Under the pieces are notes generated by a model that was not told where the DNA came from, searched no databases, and saw only the letters and a program-made list of their open reading frames with translations. From Chryseobacterium phosphatilyticum (GTDB taxonomy: Bacteria; Bacteroidota; Bacteroidia; Flavobacteriales; Weeksellaceae): a stretch of 64,000 nt of DNA. Positions 8,081 through 15,970 of the stretch are shown piece after piece (positions within the stretch are counted from its first letter, which is position 1; each line of letters begins with the position of its first letter). The stretch lies in NCBI RefSeq assembly GCF_002899825.2, contig NZ_PPED02000003.1:202163-266162 (forward strand), read 5' to 3'. A program made the translations under genes and the position numbers.

Positions 8081-8951
8081 GGGAGCACCAATACCTTCTG
8101 TTCCTATTGTAGTAAGCATTGGCAGGGTTATCAGAGGAAATCCGTATGTAGGAAGGAATGCAACATCAGTGGCAGGACTCCCTGATAGTGTTCCTTTAAA
8201 TAAAACTTATGAAGTGGAAGTTACCGTAACAGGAGCTGGTTCTGTTAATTTATCAATAAAAAATTCAAGTGCTGATAATGGCGATGCCAGTATTACCCCT
8301 TCTACTATTACAACTACCACTACAGTTATTGTAAAAGGAACAGCTATGACCAAGCCGGGACATGGAGGTCAACTTATGATCGAAGCTAAAGTAGGAAGCG
8401 ATATAAAGGCCACTTCACAGGGGTTTAGTGTATGCTGTCATCCCATTAATTATACTGACACTTATGTTGGTGAGGTGAATACTTCCAGCAGACTGGGAGT
8501 TATTGTTCAGGATGGATGGAGCTCTGATAATGGCGTTTTTGCAGATTTAAAGGAAATAGAAATTAAAGAAGTGGTTGACTATGTAGGTAGAAATGATAAT
8601 CCTCCTTTTCCTGCTAGAGGTGGGCCGGCTAATAATTCAGGATATCTGGCCGGAGATCAGCTGACTCAGGATACTCATTCAATGGGGAGAGCAAGTATTA
8701 CTTTAGGCACAGCAGGAATATCAGAAGCCAATCAATTGTGTATATATAAATGTAAATGCTGCGGCGCTGTTGATATTGTTCATCCGAATTCTGGTTTTAA
8801 AAGAATTCATGAAGTATTTAATACAGGAACCGTTAGCATACCTCAATGGAAACATCGAACAAGAAAAATTGGAGCTGCAGTAACAATAGGTGGATTTATA
8901 ACCGGAGCAGGAAATGCAAATGTAACAAGTCAGGATCATAGTTTGCCTTAA
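7608..8951 (+). CDS. PAAR-like effector with an unrecognised Cys-rich C-terminal module
   Basis: 447 residues. Residues 1-163 are the shared head and PAAR-like domain, version A. Residues about 180-275 look like an Ig-like or CARDB-like beta domain (TYEVEVTVTGAGSVNLSIK, then a Thr-rich strand). The final 170 residues contain CCHP, an acidic segment with WSSDNG, DQLTQDTHSMG, a CIYKCKCCG cluster, and HEVFNTG. These suggest a metal-binding or disulfide-rich enzyme fold, but I do not recognise the family and assign no activity. It ends in a Gly-rich strand. The exported gene 12 bp downstream is the likely immunity partner. Confidence 0.7.
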   Translation: MDTLNQDGNNSETHNQTSAQDQMKAENKQKMEEMRAENEEKDKKEEGLLLAIDGAKIKFNAHMGTFKVLNDVPTTQDKLTGTIVEKQIPNFIFDDGFILTQPTEWQNFGTVKVQDNKVLLKQSFLPGIGAIPGTPPETGKVEFVNSGQVNVPESIDAKGAPIPSVPIVVSIGRVIRGNPYVGRNATSVAGLPDSVPLNKTYEVEVTVTGAGSVNLSIKNSSADNGDASITPSTITTTTTVIVKGTAMTKPGHGGQLMIEAKVGSDIKATSQGFSVCCHPINYTDTYVGEVNTSSRLGVIVQDGWSSDNGVFADLKEIEIKEVVDYVGRNDNPPFPARGGPANNSGYLAGDQLTQDTHSMGRASITLGTAGISEANQLCIYKCKCCGAVDIVHPNSGFKRIHEVFNTGTVSIPQWKHRTRKIGAAVTIGGFITGAGNANVTSQDHSLP

Positions 8952-8963
8952 AAAAATAATATT

Positions 8964-9557
8964 ATGAAAAACTTATTAATTATCATTATCTTATTCATTA
9001 ATGCACAGTGTGCTTCACAAAATACTACTAAAATGAACAATAACAATAATATAGGTGTTAATATTACACAAGGTCAGGGAAAGAATCTACTTAATGGAGT
9101 AGTATCATCCATCCTGACAGTCACTAATAATTCTTCTCAGGATGTCAGTATTTTACTGTTTTATCCCAATCCGAATGATCTTTCTTTCACATCGCCATCT
9201 TCCTTAGTAAAAATAAAAGACAAGCAGTGGAATGATAGTGAACGCTCGGCTCCTATTAAAATTGCCGCAGGAAAGTCTTATCATGTTACCTACTTTTTAA
9301 ACAGATATTTTGAGTTTCTTAAAGAAGGAGAAATCAATGTACATTATAATTTAGACTTGTTTGTGGCAACCGAGGGAGGTTCTCCGAAAAGTTCAGCCCA
9401 CCATGGAGTTTTCAATATTAAAGTTGATAAAGGTTCAAAAGAAGAAATTCAACAACAAATCTTATATTATCAAAATAATTTAAAATCCGAAGATTTTAGC
9501 TTAAAAAAAGAAGCAGAAGAAGCTCTTCTATATTTAGTCGCTGTGAGCGAGAAATAA
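8964..9557 (+). CDS. Exported candidate immunity protein for the 7608 effector
   Basis: 197 residues. The N-terminus is hydrophobic (LLIIIILFINAQ) followed by Cys-Ala-Ser, so it is a secreted protein or a lipoprotein with a non-standard lipobox. Residues about 40-135 form a beta-sandwich-like domain (VVSSILTVTNNSSQDVSILL), resembling bacterial Ig-like or DUF4352-like folds. The C-terminal 40 residues are helical and charged. It follows the effector by 12 bp. Immunity is inferred from its position. Confidence 0.55.
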   Translation: MKNLLIIIILFINAQCASQNTTKMNNNNNIGVNITQGQGKNLLNGVVSSILTVTNNSSQDVSILLFYPNPNDLSFTSPSSLVKIKDKQWNDSERSAPIKIAAGKSYHVTYFLNRYFEFLKEGEINVHYNLDLFVATEGGSPKSSAHHGVFNIKVDKGSKEEIQQQILYYQNNLKSEDFSLKKEAEEALLYLVAVSEK

Positions 9558-9566
9558 GTTTGTAAA

Positions 9567-9725
9567 ATGATTCCTTGTACTGAAGTAAAAAATAACGATA
9601 AAGTGGGTGAATGGAAATATTATAGTAAAGATGGTAAAATAGACAGCGTCAAGACTTATATTCTAAAAGATGCTGCTGATATCTGCTTTTCACAATGTAT
9701 TTTCAAGAGAAATGAAATACTTTAA
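9567..9725 (+). pseudogene. Orphan C-terminal fragment of a MORN-type immunity gene
   Basis: A 52-codon open frame (ATG at 9567). From residue 6 it follows the last 50 codons of the 2568 gene: EVKNNDKVGEWKYYSKDGK, then DSVKTYILKDAAD and SQCIF. DNA similarity is also high. The N-terminal two thirds, including the signal peptide, are missing, so this is a remnant left by recombination rather than a working immunity gene. It could still be a donor sequence. Confidence 0.7.
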
Positions 9726-9773
9726 AATAAAAAGAATACAGGCAGAATAGCAATGTTCTTCGATATCTGTTTT

Positions 9774-12005
9774 TTATGAATCAATTCTTACTTCTATATT
9801 TTTATTAATATCTTGTTTCAGAATTTCAACGTATGGAATTTCATCTTTTATAATCTTTGTTTTTTTACCATTTATATAAACTTTATTAGCATTTAGTGGA
9901 AGCTCAATTCGATATGTTCGATTTATTTCCATACCCTTGTATCCATTTCCATCTTTCTTTTTTATTTTTATCAAGGCTTTGCGATCTGATTGCTGAGTGT
10001 AACTAAGTTTCGTTAATAAATAATTCCCTTTTTTATAATCATTACTGACTCCGTCATCTTCATAAAGCTCATAGGTGCCTGTTTTGCCTACAAGCCCTGG
10101 GTAACAACGCAAAGTCAGAACACCCGATGTGCTGGCTGTAGTTCTTTGACTGTATTGCTGTAAGGGAAGAGGTACACCTCCTTTTACATATAATGGAAAT
10201 GAGTAGATATCTTTTTCTATCAGTTTTTGATCGCCTCCATTATATTTTTCATGGGTAGTAATATCATACCAAAGATCTCCCGGTGGAAACCATATAGATT
10301 GGGAGGCAACCCAATTTTTTCCTTTTCCCGGAGTCACAATTGGCGCTGAAAGAAGAAGATCTCCAAACATGTATTGCTGCTTTTGAGAATAAGCGTTTTC
10401 TTCCTCCGGATAATCAATATACAAGCCTCTTACAAGGGGAAGACTTTGGAAATGGGCTTGATAAACACTGCTGTAAATGTAGGGCATCAGACGTGAACGA
10501 AGATGATAAGCTATACGCATAGCTTTCTCTGCCTGTGAACCCCATAACCAGGGTCTGCGATCCAGATCCTTATGGTATTCGGAGTGAATACGTAATGCGG
10601 CGGTTGTCATTGCAAATTGGGTCCATCGAACATATAATTCCGGATCTTTTCCTCCATAAAAACCTCCCACATCATGAGCCCAGAAAAAACATCCTGCATT
10701 ACTGCTGCTAACGGTAAAAGGAATTTCAAATTTAAGCATCTCCCAGGTAGCTCCTGCATCTCCTGAAAATTGTATGGGGGTCCGTTGGCTTCCCCATCCT
10801 GCCCATCGACTGAATAACAAGCCCCGTGGATTATTTTTTTTAGAATGTTCAAAGTATAGATGATTGAGCCATGGTAAATGTTTTAGATTTTTATAACCCG
10901 GTACATTAGGCATTATATAATCCTGCTGCCAATCTAGCCACCAAAAATTTACGCCATTATTTTCATGAGGTTCTAGCGCATACCGGAAAAAATTTTCCAT
11001 ATACTTTTTATTACCGGAATCAAACATGAGCTCTTTTTTTCCAATAGTATCAGCTTCCATGGCTTTCATAAATTGGGAATAATATTTTTCATGTTTTCTA
11101 ATTCCGTCATGAGGGTGATCATTTAAAACAACTTTGATTTGATCATTTTTTAATGAATTTAATAATTTTTTCGGGTCAGGAATGAGTTCATTATTCCAGG
11201 TATAGCCCGTCCATCCATACATTCCGGCGTGTCCCATACCGGTTTTTGCTTCTTTTTGGGTATGCCAACCCATATCAATAGCTAATACATCCAAAGGGAA
11301 ATCATTTTTCTGATAATCTGAGACGATATCCAGAAGATCCTGTGAAGTATAATCCCACCACCGGCAATACCAAATACCATGTACATATTTGCGATTCATG
11401 GGAATTTCTCCACTTATTTTGGTGAGTGCTTGTAATGCTGATTTATAATCTTTTCCATATGCAAATAGATACAAATCTCTATAGTGCTCTATAGGACGTT
11501 CGTGAATCCATCCATCTTTTATAATTTCTTTACCACTATCATCGATAAGCTGCCATCCATTTTTTGATAGAAGTCCCGGATTAGTAGGGACCTCTTTCTC
11601 AATGCCATCCAGTGTAGACAGGGCACCTCCAAGATTGGCATCATCAGTACTGTATATTTTCCATTGGTAATCATTGGGCGTATTGTAAATGGTTGCGGAT
11701 ATATTCATTTGGCTAAATGGTTTACCATCGGCTCTATACCTTATTTTCATTCTTTTAGTTTTGATCAGATATATATTATCTTTTTCCTTTTCTATTTCGA
11801 AATCAGGAGAAAATTCATTTCTGTTTACAGCAAAAAGGCTGGGATCATCCACGAACTTTCCATTGAACGCATATTCCATGCGTATTAATTCTGGAGAAAT
11901 GATGCTAAATCGTGCATTTCCAAGAATCAAAGGATTGGATTTTGTTTGTGCAAAAGAGAAAAATAGGAAAGATATTCCCCAAAAAAAGGTCAGCATTTTT
12001 TTCAT
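9774..12005 (-). CDS. Glycoside hydrolase family 31 (alpha-glucosidase/alpha-xylosidase type)
   Basis: 743 residues from the preferred ATG at 12005, which gives a clean signal peptide (MKKMLTFFWG to SFAQ). The longer start at 12041 adds 12 residues before it and is less likely. The N-terminal beta-sandwich is followed by the (beta/alpha)8 barrel. NFWWLDWQQ holds the likely nucleophile Asp358, and FSGDAGATW holds the likely acid/base Asp416. VHGIWYCRWWDY and GCFFWAHDVGGFYG are further GH31 signatures. The C-terminal beta domains complete a full-length enzyme. It is exported and probably trims alpha-linked oligosaccharides in the periplasm. It stands alone, convergent with the effector array. 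Confidence 0.88.
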   Translation of the reverse strand: MKKMLTFFWGISFLFFSFAQTKSNPLILGNARFSIISPELIRMEYAFNGKFVDDPSLFAVNRNEFSPDFEIEKEKDNIYLIKTKRMKIRYRADGKPFSQMNISATIYNTPNDYQWKIYSTDDANLGGALSTLDGIEKEVPTNPGLLSKNGWQLIDDSGKEIIKDGWIHERPIEHYRDLYLFAYGKDYKSALQALTKISGEIPMNRKYVHGIWYCRWWDYTSQDLLDIVSDYQKNDFPLDVLAIDMGWHTQKEAKTGMGHAGMYGWTGYTWNNELIPDPKKLLNSLKNDQIKVVLNDHPHDGIRKHEKYYSQFMKAMEADTIGKKELMFDSGNKKYMENFFRYALEPHENNGVNFWWLDWQQDYIMPNVPGYKNLKHLPWLNHLYFEHSKKNNPRGLLFSRWAGWGSQRTPIQFSGDAGATWEMLKFEIPFTVSSSNAGCFFWAHDVGGFYGGKDPELYVRWTQFAMTTAALRIHSEYHKDLDRRPWLWGSQAEKAMRIAYHLRSRLMPYIYSSVYQAHFQSLPLVRGLYIDYPEEENAYSQKQQYMFGDLLLSAPIVTPGKGKNWVASQSIWFPPGDLWYDITTHEKYNGGDQKLIEKDIYSFPLYVKGGVPLPLQQYSQRTTASTSGVLTLRCYPGLVGKTGTYELYEDDGVSNDYKKGNYLLTKLSYTQQSDRKALIKIKKKDGNGYKGMEINRTYRIELPLNANKVYINGKKTKIIKDEIPYVEILKQDINKNIEVRIDS

Positions 12006-12288
12006 AGATTTGGTTTTTTGAGACAATCTGATGATTATCAATTCAATATTAATTCTTTTTTTTAATACAGCTGAGAGGACTTGAAAAACAATTTTCGTAC
12101 TATTTTTTCAATAGTCTAAAATTTTTAGTCACATAGAAAAAAAACATGTTTTTAATTAAAAGCAAGAGTATTTTTAATTAAGAAAACGATTTTTTTTTCC
12201 TATGTAATAGTTTGAATATAGATATTTCTGGAAAAAATATTATTGAATTCAAGTAGTGTAGAAAATGTTTTAAATAGTAAATTGTGAT

Positions 12289-13320
12289 TTATAAATAATA
12301 CTTTTGCTTCATCCACAGACTGCCTTTTACCAATAAGATAAGCACTGGTACTTCCACTAATGGCCCGACTACTCCAACAAATGCCTGTGGGGAGTGAATT
12401 CCGAACACAGCAATTGATACTGCAATAGCTAATTCAAAGTTATTTCCTGTTGCTGTAAAAGCAATGGAGGCATTTTTATCATAAGGCAAATCAAAGTATT
12501 TGTTGATAAAGAAACTCACAAAAAACATTAACACAAAATATACTATTAGCGGGACAGCCACTTTTAAAACATCTAATGGTAATTCCAATATTTTATCACC
12601 TTTTAGACTGAACATGAGTACGATCGTAAATAAAAGAGCATATAAAGTAAATGGAGAAATCTCAGGAACAAACTTCCTGTTATACCATTCCAACCCTTTT
12701 AGTTTAACTAAAATATATCGGCTTAAAAAACCAGCTAAAAAAGGAATTCCTAAGTATATCAAAACGCTTTCTGTAACATCGCCCATTGATACAGTTACAT
12801 TAAAATTTGCCAACCCTAATTTTTCAGGTAAAACATTGATAAAAAGCCAAACCATAAAGCTATAACTCAATACTTGAAATATACTGTTCGAAGCCACTAA
12901 TAATGCTCCATATTCACGATTACCTTTTGCTAAATCATTCCAAACAAGCACCATTGCAATACATCTTGCTAAGCCAATAAGAATTAAGCCAATCATGTAA
13001 TCAGGTTCATCTCTCAGGAAAATGATTGCCAATAAAAACATTAAAACTGGACCAATTACCCAATTCAGTAGCAAAGAAATTCCGATTACCTTTTTATCTT
13101 GAAAAACTTTAGGTAATAATGAATAATCAACCTTTGCTAATGGTGGATACATCATGATAATTAAACCAATTGCCAATGGAATATTCGTAGTTCCTATTGA
13201 TAAGGAATTGATAATTTCAGAAATATTAGGAAATAAGTATCCTAAACCAATTCCAAAAAACATTGCCAGGAATATCCACAAAGTAAGGAATCTATCAAGA
13301 AATTTTAATTTTGGTTGCAT
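12289..13320 (-). CDS. acr3: ACR3-family arsenite efflux transporter
   Basis: 343 residues with about ten hydrophobic segments. The N-terminal [20 protein letters not shown] and the [15 protein letters not shown] helix with its conserved Cys are typical of ACR3/ArsB-type carriers of the BART superfamily. It expels As(III) across the inner membrane using the ion gradient. It is the last gene of the arsR-led operon, 13 bp after the arsenate reductase. Annotators often call this gene arsB, but the sequence is the ACR3 family, not the ArsB antiporter. Confidence 0.93.
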   Translation of the reverse strand: MQPKLKFLDRFLTLWIFLAMFFGIGLGYLFPNISEIINSLSIGTTNIPLAIGLIIMMYPPLAKVDYSLLPKVFQDKKVIGISLLLNWVIGPVLMFLLAIIFLRDEPDYMIGLILIGLARCIAMVLVWNDLAKGNREYGALLVASNSIFQVLSYSFMVWLFINVLPEKLGLANFNVTVSMGDVTESVLIYLGIPFLAGFLSRYILVKLKGLEWYNRKFVPEISPFTLYALLFTIVLMFSLKGDKILELPLDVLKVAVPLIVYFVLMFFVSFFINKYFDLPYDKNASIAFTATGNNFELAIAVSIAVFGIHSPQAFVGVVGPLVEVPVLILLVKGSLWMKQKYYL

Positions 13321-13333
13321 TACGTTTCTTTAA

Positions 13334-13951
13334 TCAATTCTTATTTTTTATCTGTGAAAAGACATAGAACATCTCAGCACCTATTTGTAAACTTCTTTCA
13401 TTATAAACTTTTGTTTGTTCCGGCGTATCATCAGACATTTTTGGGTCTTCAAAAGTAATAGTGATGCGTTTGTCAGCTCCTGCTATAAAAGGACAGCCTC
13501 CGTCTGCCTGGGAGCAAGTCATAATTGCAGCAAAGCCATAAGTAGGATTAAAAGAACTGTCGTATTTTTTAGAAAAGCCTATGATTGGGTGTTTGCTCTC
13601 ATCAAATTTTATAGCATATACAGGATTTTCTGTATTAGAAATTTTTATAATTAAAAGTCCTTGGTCTTCCAATGTCTTTACAACTTTTGGAAACATTGCA
13701 GTTTCTTCTGTTCCTCCTGAATAACAAGTTACATTCGGTAAACCATAATAAGCACTTGCAACCTGTGCCCAAACCTGTGCCAAATGGCTTCTTCTTGAAT
13801 TATGAGTGCAAATAAAGTTAATAGTTACTTCCTTTTGTTCTTCCAATCGTTTCTGGATAAAATCAACCAACGGTGCTAATATTGTTTTTCTATCTTCGCT
13901 GATTTCATGATTTTTCAGTAATTCTATTGTTTGCAATAGTTTCGAATACAT
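13334..13951 (-). CDS. arsC: Arsenate reductase, low-molecular-weight phosphatase type
   Basis: 205 residues. The CX5R phosphate/arsenate loop is CTHNSRR (Cys48 to Arg54), preceded by a hydrophobic strand. Two later cysteines (MTCSQADGGCPF) sit where thioredoxin-coupled ArsC enzymes keep their resolving pair. It carries a 40-residue N-terminal extension compared with the compact family members. It reduces As(V) to As(III) for export by the neighbouring ACR3. Its gene is 26 bp after the DUF6428-like gene and 13 bp before acr3. Confidence 0.88.
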   Translation of the reverse strand: MYSKLLQTIELLKNHEISEDRKTILAPLVDFIQKRLEEQKEVTINFICTHNSRRSHLAQVWAQVASAYYGLPNVTCYSGGTEETAMFPKVVKTLEDQGLLIIKISNTENPVYAIKFDESKHPIIGFSKKYDSSFNPTYGFAAIMTCSQADGGCPFIAGADKRITITFEDPKMSDDTPEQTKVYNERSLQIGAEMFYVFSQIKNKN

Positions 13952-13977
13952 AGTTTATTGAATTTGATTTATTGAAT

Positions 13978-14451
13978 TTAGCAACACCCGGAATTTGGGA
14001 TACAACATGAAGATTGATTAGTAGAAAGCTCAGATAGGCTTATTTTTTGTTTTTCTTCAGGAATCCCACAAGCATCCTGAGCCAGGCAAGCGGTTGTTTT
14101 GTTTTTAAGAACAAAAGCTTTCCCGTTAAAATCTAAATCATATTTTCCAATCGTGAGGTTTTGATATTCAACTTCAATTTCACCATCTTCAATCCCTAAT
14201 TTTTCTTCTGAAAGCTTAATAATATTTAAAAGTTTTATAGGTTTTAAACGATGTTCAAAATCATTAGCGTTCCATAATTGAAAGTTTACTACTTTTTCAT
14301 TTCTCACAGTTCCGCCACAATCAATAAAATGTTTTGTCACAGTTCCTACTTCTGTAACATGAAAATGTTCAGGAACAAAGGTTCCGTTTTCTAATTGAAA
14401 CTCAACATTATTTAACGCAGCTAAGATTTCTTTGATTTCAGATAATTTCAT
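13978..14451 (-). CDS. DUF6428-like protein with Cys-rich tail, in arsenic operon
   Basis: 157 residues with no signal peptide. The body is an alpha/beta domain beginning MKLSEIKEILAALNNVEFQL, with a conserved FHVTEVG segment and a DCGGT turn. The last 15 residues hold two Cys-Cys pairs (SSCCIPNSGCC), and CLAQDACG lies upstream, so thiol binding of As(III) or another metalloid is plausible. This gene type recurs between arsR and arsC in Bacteroidota; its biochemical role is not established to my knowledge. An operator copy lies just before it, so it may have its own ArsR-controlled promoter. Confidence 0.75.
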   Translation of the reverse strand: MKLSEIKEILAALNNVEFQLENGTFVPEHFHVTEVGTVTKHFIDCGGTVRNEKVVNFQLWNANDFEHRLKPIKLLNIIKLSEEKLGIEDGEIEVEYQNLTIGKYDLDFNGKAFVLKNKTTACLAQDACGIPEEKQKISLSELSTNQSSCCIPNSGCC

Positions 14452-14476
14452 ATTTTTTTATTTATCGTTTAAATGC

Positions 14477-14490
14477 AATATTGCGATATA
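14477..14490. promoter_or_regulatory. Putative ArsR operator, copy 2 (before the DUF6428-like gene)
   Basis: AATATTGCGATATA here is the exact reverse complement of the 14-mer at 14849-14862. The sequence is itself an imperfect palindrome, as expected for a dimeric ArsR site. It sits 26 bp before the DUF6428-like start. Confidence 0.65.
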
Positions 14491-14509
14491 TTTGTTTAAA
14501 AAAAACGCT

Positions 14510-14836
14510 TTAACAGCATTTCTGATTTGTAGTGGTTAGAATTATATTTGAAAAATAATCTTTCAGGATTCCAAAAGTTTTTTCATCAATACAGTAGCAA
14601 ATCGAAGTTCCTTCAATATTCCCTTTAATAAGACCTGCATTCTTCAATTCTTTCAAATGTTGAGAAACTGTTGCTTGTGCCAATGGAAGTTCATTAACGA
14701 TGTCACCACAGATACACGTATTTACTTTTAGCAGATATTCAATAATAGCAATTCTGGCAGGATGCCCTAATGCTTTTGCAATTACAGCGATCCTGTTTTG
14801 TTGATCTGTAAAGTGATCTGTTTTTGTTGCACCCAT
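14510..14836 (-). CDS. arsR: ArsR/SmtB-family arsenic-responsive repressor
   Basis: 108 residues with a winged helix-turn-helix: the recognition helix is in AQATVSQHLKELKNAGLIKG. NTCICGDIV (Cys41, Cys43) occupies the alpha-3 position of the classical ELCVC arsenic-binding motif, and a C-terminal Cys-Cys pair could be a third ligand. It represses the downstream genes until As(III) binds. First gene of the operon; exact operator copies lie 13 bp before it and between it and the next gene. Confidence 0.92.
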   Translation of the reverse strand: MGATKTDHFTDQQNRIAVIAKALGHPARIAIIEYLLKVNTCICGDIVNELPLAQATVSQHLKELKNAGLIKGNIEGTSICYCIDEKTFGILKDYFSNIILTTTNQKCC

Positions 14837-14848
14837 AACTGGAATAAT

Positions 14849-14862
14849 TATATCGCAATATT
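14849..14862. promoter_or_regulatory. Putative ArsR operator, copy 1 (before arsR)
   Basis: TATATCGCAATATT, a near-palindrome located 13 bp upstream of the arsR start. Its exact inverted copy is at 14477-14490. Both lie in promoter positions of arsenic genes, which makes ArsR the obvious ligand. Confidence 0.65.
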
Positions 14863-14940
14863 ACGATTAAATATTGAGAACAAAAAATTTATTTAAACTT
14901 TTTATACGATAGTCAATGAGATAGCATGAGATAGGAAAAT

Positions 14941-14973
14941 AAAATCCCTGCAAACAGTGTTTACAGGGATTTT
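14941..14973. terminator. Intrinsic terminator after tRNA-Leu
   Basis: Perfect 10-bp stem AAAATCCCTG / CAGGGATTTT with a 13-base loop. It lies 3 bp beyond the tRNA 3' end on the minus strand and can also serve plus-strand transcripts. Confidence 0.75.
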
Positions 14974-14975
14974 TG

Positions 14976-15055
14976 TACCCAGGACCGGGATCGAACCGGT
15001 ACTCCTAAGAACTGGTGTTTGAGACCAGCGCGTCTACCAATTCCGCCACCTGGGC
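14976..15055 (-). tRNA. tRNA-Leu (anticodon CAA)
   Basis: Read on the minus strand the acceptor arms are GCCCAGG and CCTGGGT with discriminator A. The D-arm region is GGCGGAATTGGTAGACGC. The anticodon arm is CTGGT-CTCAAAC-ACCAG, giving anticodon CAA. The T-arm is CCGGTTCGATCCCGG. A long variable arm marks the class II leucine type. CCA is not encoded. About 80 nt. Confidence 0.96.
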
Positions 15056-15148
15056 TTGATGTTGAATTCAAACGTGATGTTTGTTTCAAATTGGTGTGCA
15101 AATATAGGAACTTTTTTCAATGTTCAAAAGCTTTTTGAAGAAAAAATT

Positions 15149-15916
15149 TTAAAAATTAATTTCCAAACCATCGTAGGCAAGGTGCATACCGGACGGAAGC
15201 TGCTTATCTTCAATATCATGCAGCCCCAGATGATGACTGATATGAGTTAAAAATAATTTTTTAGGTTGCAGTTCTTCAAAGAGCTTAATCACATCCGGAA
15301 GGATAAAATGGGCCGGATGCGGATCAAATTTTCTGATACAGTTTAAAATTAATACATCAAGACCCTTCAGTTTTTCCTTTTCTGTTTCCGAAATAAAACC
15401 GGCATCTGTAATATAAGCAAGCTTTTTGAACTTATATCCAAACACGGTAATTTTATAGTGAATCACTTCCACGGGAGTGATTTCAGTATCAAGGACATTG
15501 AAAGGTTTATTCTCAATTTCATGAAGTTCAAAAGCTGGGGCTCCCGGATATCTGACATCCGTAAATGCATACGGAAAACGATTTTTTATCTCCCCTGCTA
15601 CTCTTGAATAGCAATATAAAGGAACATCTTTTCCACTTTTAAAAATAAGGGGACGCATGTCATCAAGCCCGATTACATGATCATTATGCTCATGGGTAAT
15701 CAGGGTGATGTCTACAGTATGTTCGTGATTAACAAGCATCTGCTGCCTGAAATCCGGGCCGCAGTCGATGAGTATTTTTTTATTTTCTTCCGTCGTAACC
15801 ATCACAGAAGAACGTAAACGATTGTCTTTGGGATTTTCAGAAGTACACACTTCACATGTACAGCCTATAACGGGTACACCTTGCGAAGTACCGGTTCCTA
15901 AAAATTTCAACTTCAT
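15149..15916 (-). CDS. MBL-fold metallo-hydrolase (PhnP/RNase Z-like)
   Basis: 255 residues from the ATG at 15916; the 16-residue longer form starts with an unrelated segment and overlaps the divergent promoter area. MKLKFLGTGTSQGVPVIGC opens the fold, CTCEVC is a zinc-knuckle-like pair common in PhnP relatives, and THEHNDHVIGLDD is the HxHxDH di-metal motif. Later ligands include DAGF and the LTHISHH segment. The family includes phosphodiesterases acting on cyclic nucleotides or RNA ends; the substrate here is unknown. Divergent from the 15971 gene. Confidence 0.85.
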   Translation of the reverse strand: MKLKFLGTGTSQGVPVIGCTCEVCTSENPKDNRLRSSVMVTTEENKKILIDCGPDFRQQMLVNHEHTVDITLITHEHNDHVIGLDDMRPLIFKSGKDVPLYCYSRVAGEIKNRFPYAFTDVRYPGAPAFELHEIENKPFNVLDTEITPVEVIHYKITVFGYKFKKLAYITDAGFISETEKEKLKGLDVLILNCIRKFDPHPAHFILPDVIKLFEELQPKKLFLTHISHHLGLHDIEDKQLPSGMHLAYDGLEINF

Positions 15917-15970
15917 TTTGTTTTGAGGTTGGTTTAATTTTGGTAAATTTACAAAAAATTTCATGTCCTA

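Noticed and set aside
1..9725. Transposon or integrase origin of the effector array
   Set aside because: No transposase, integrase, terminal inverted repeats or target-site duplications were seen; homologous recombination between repeats explains the pattern.
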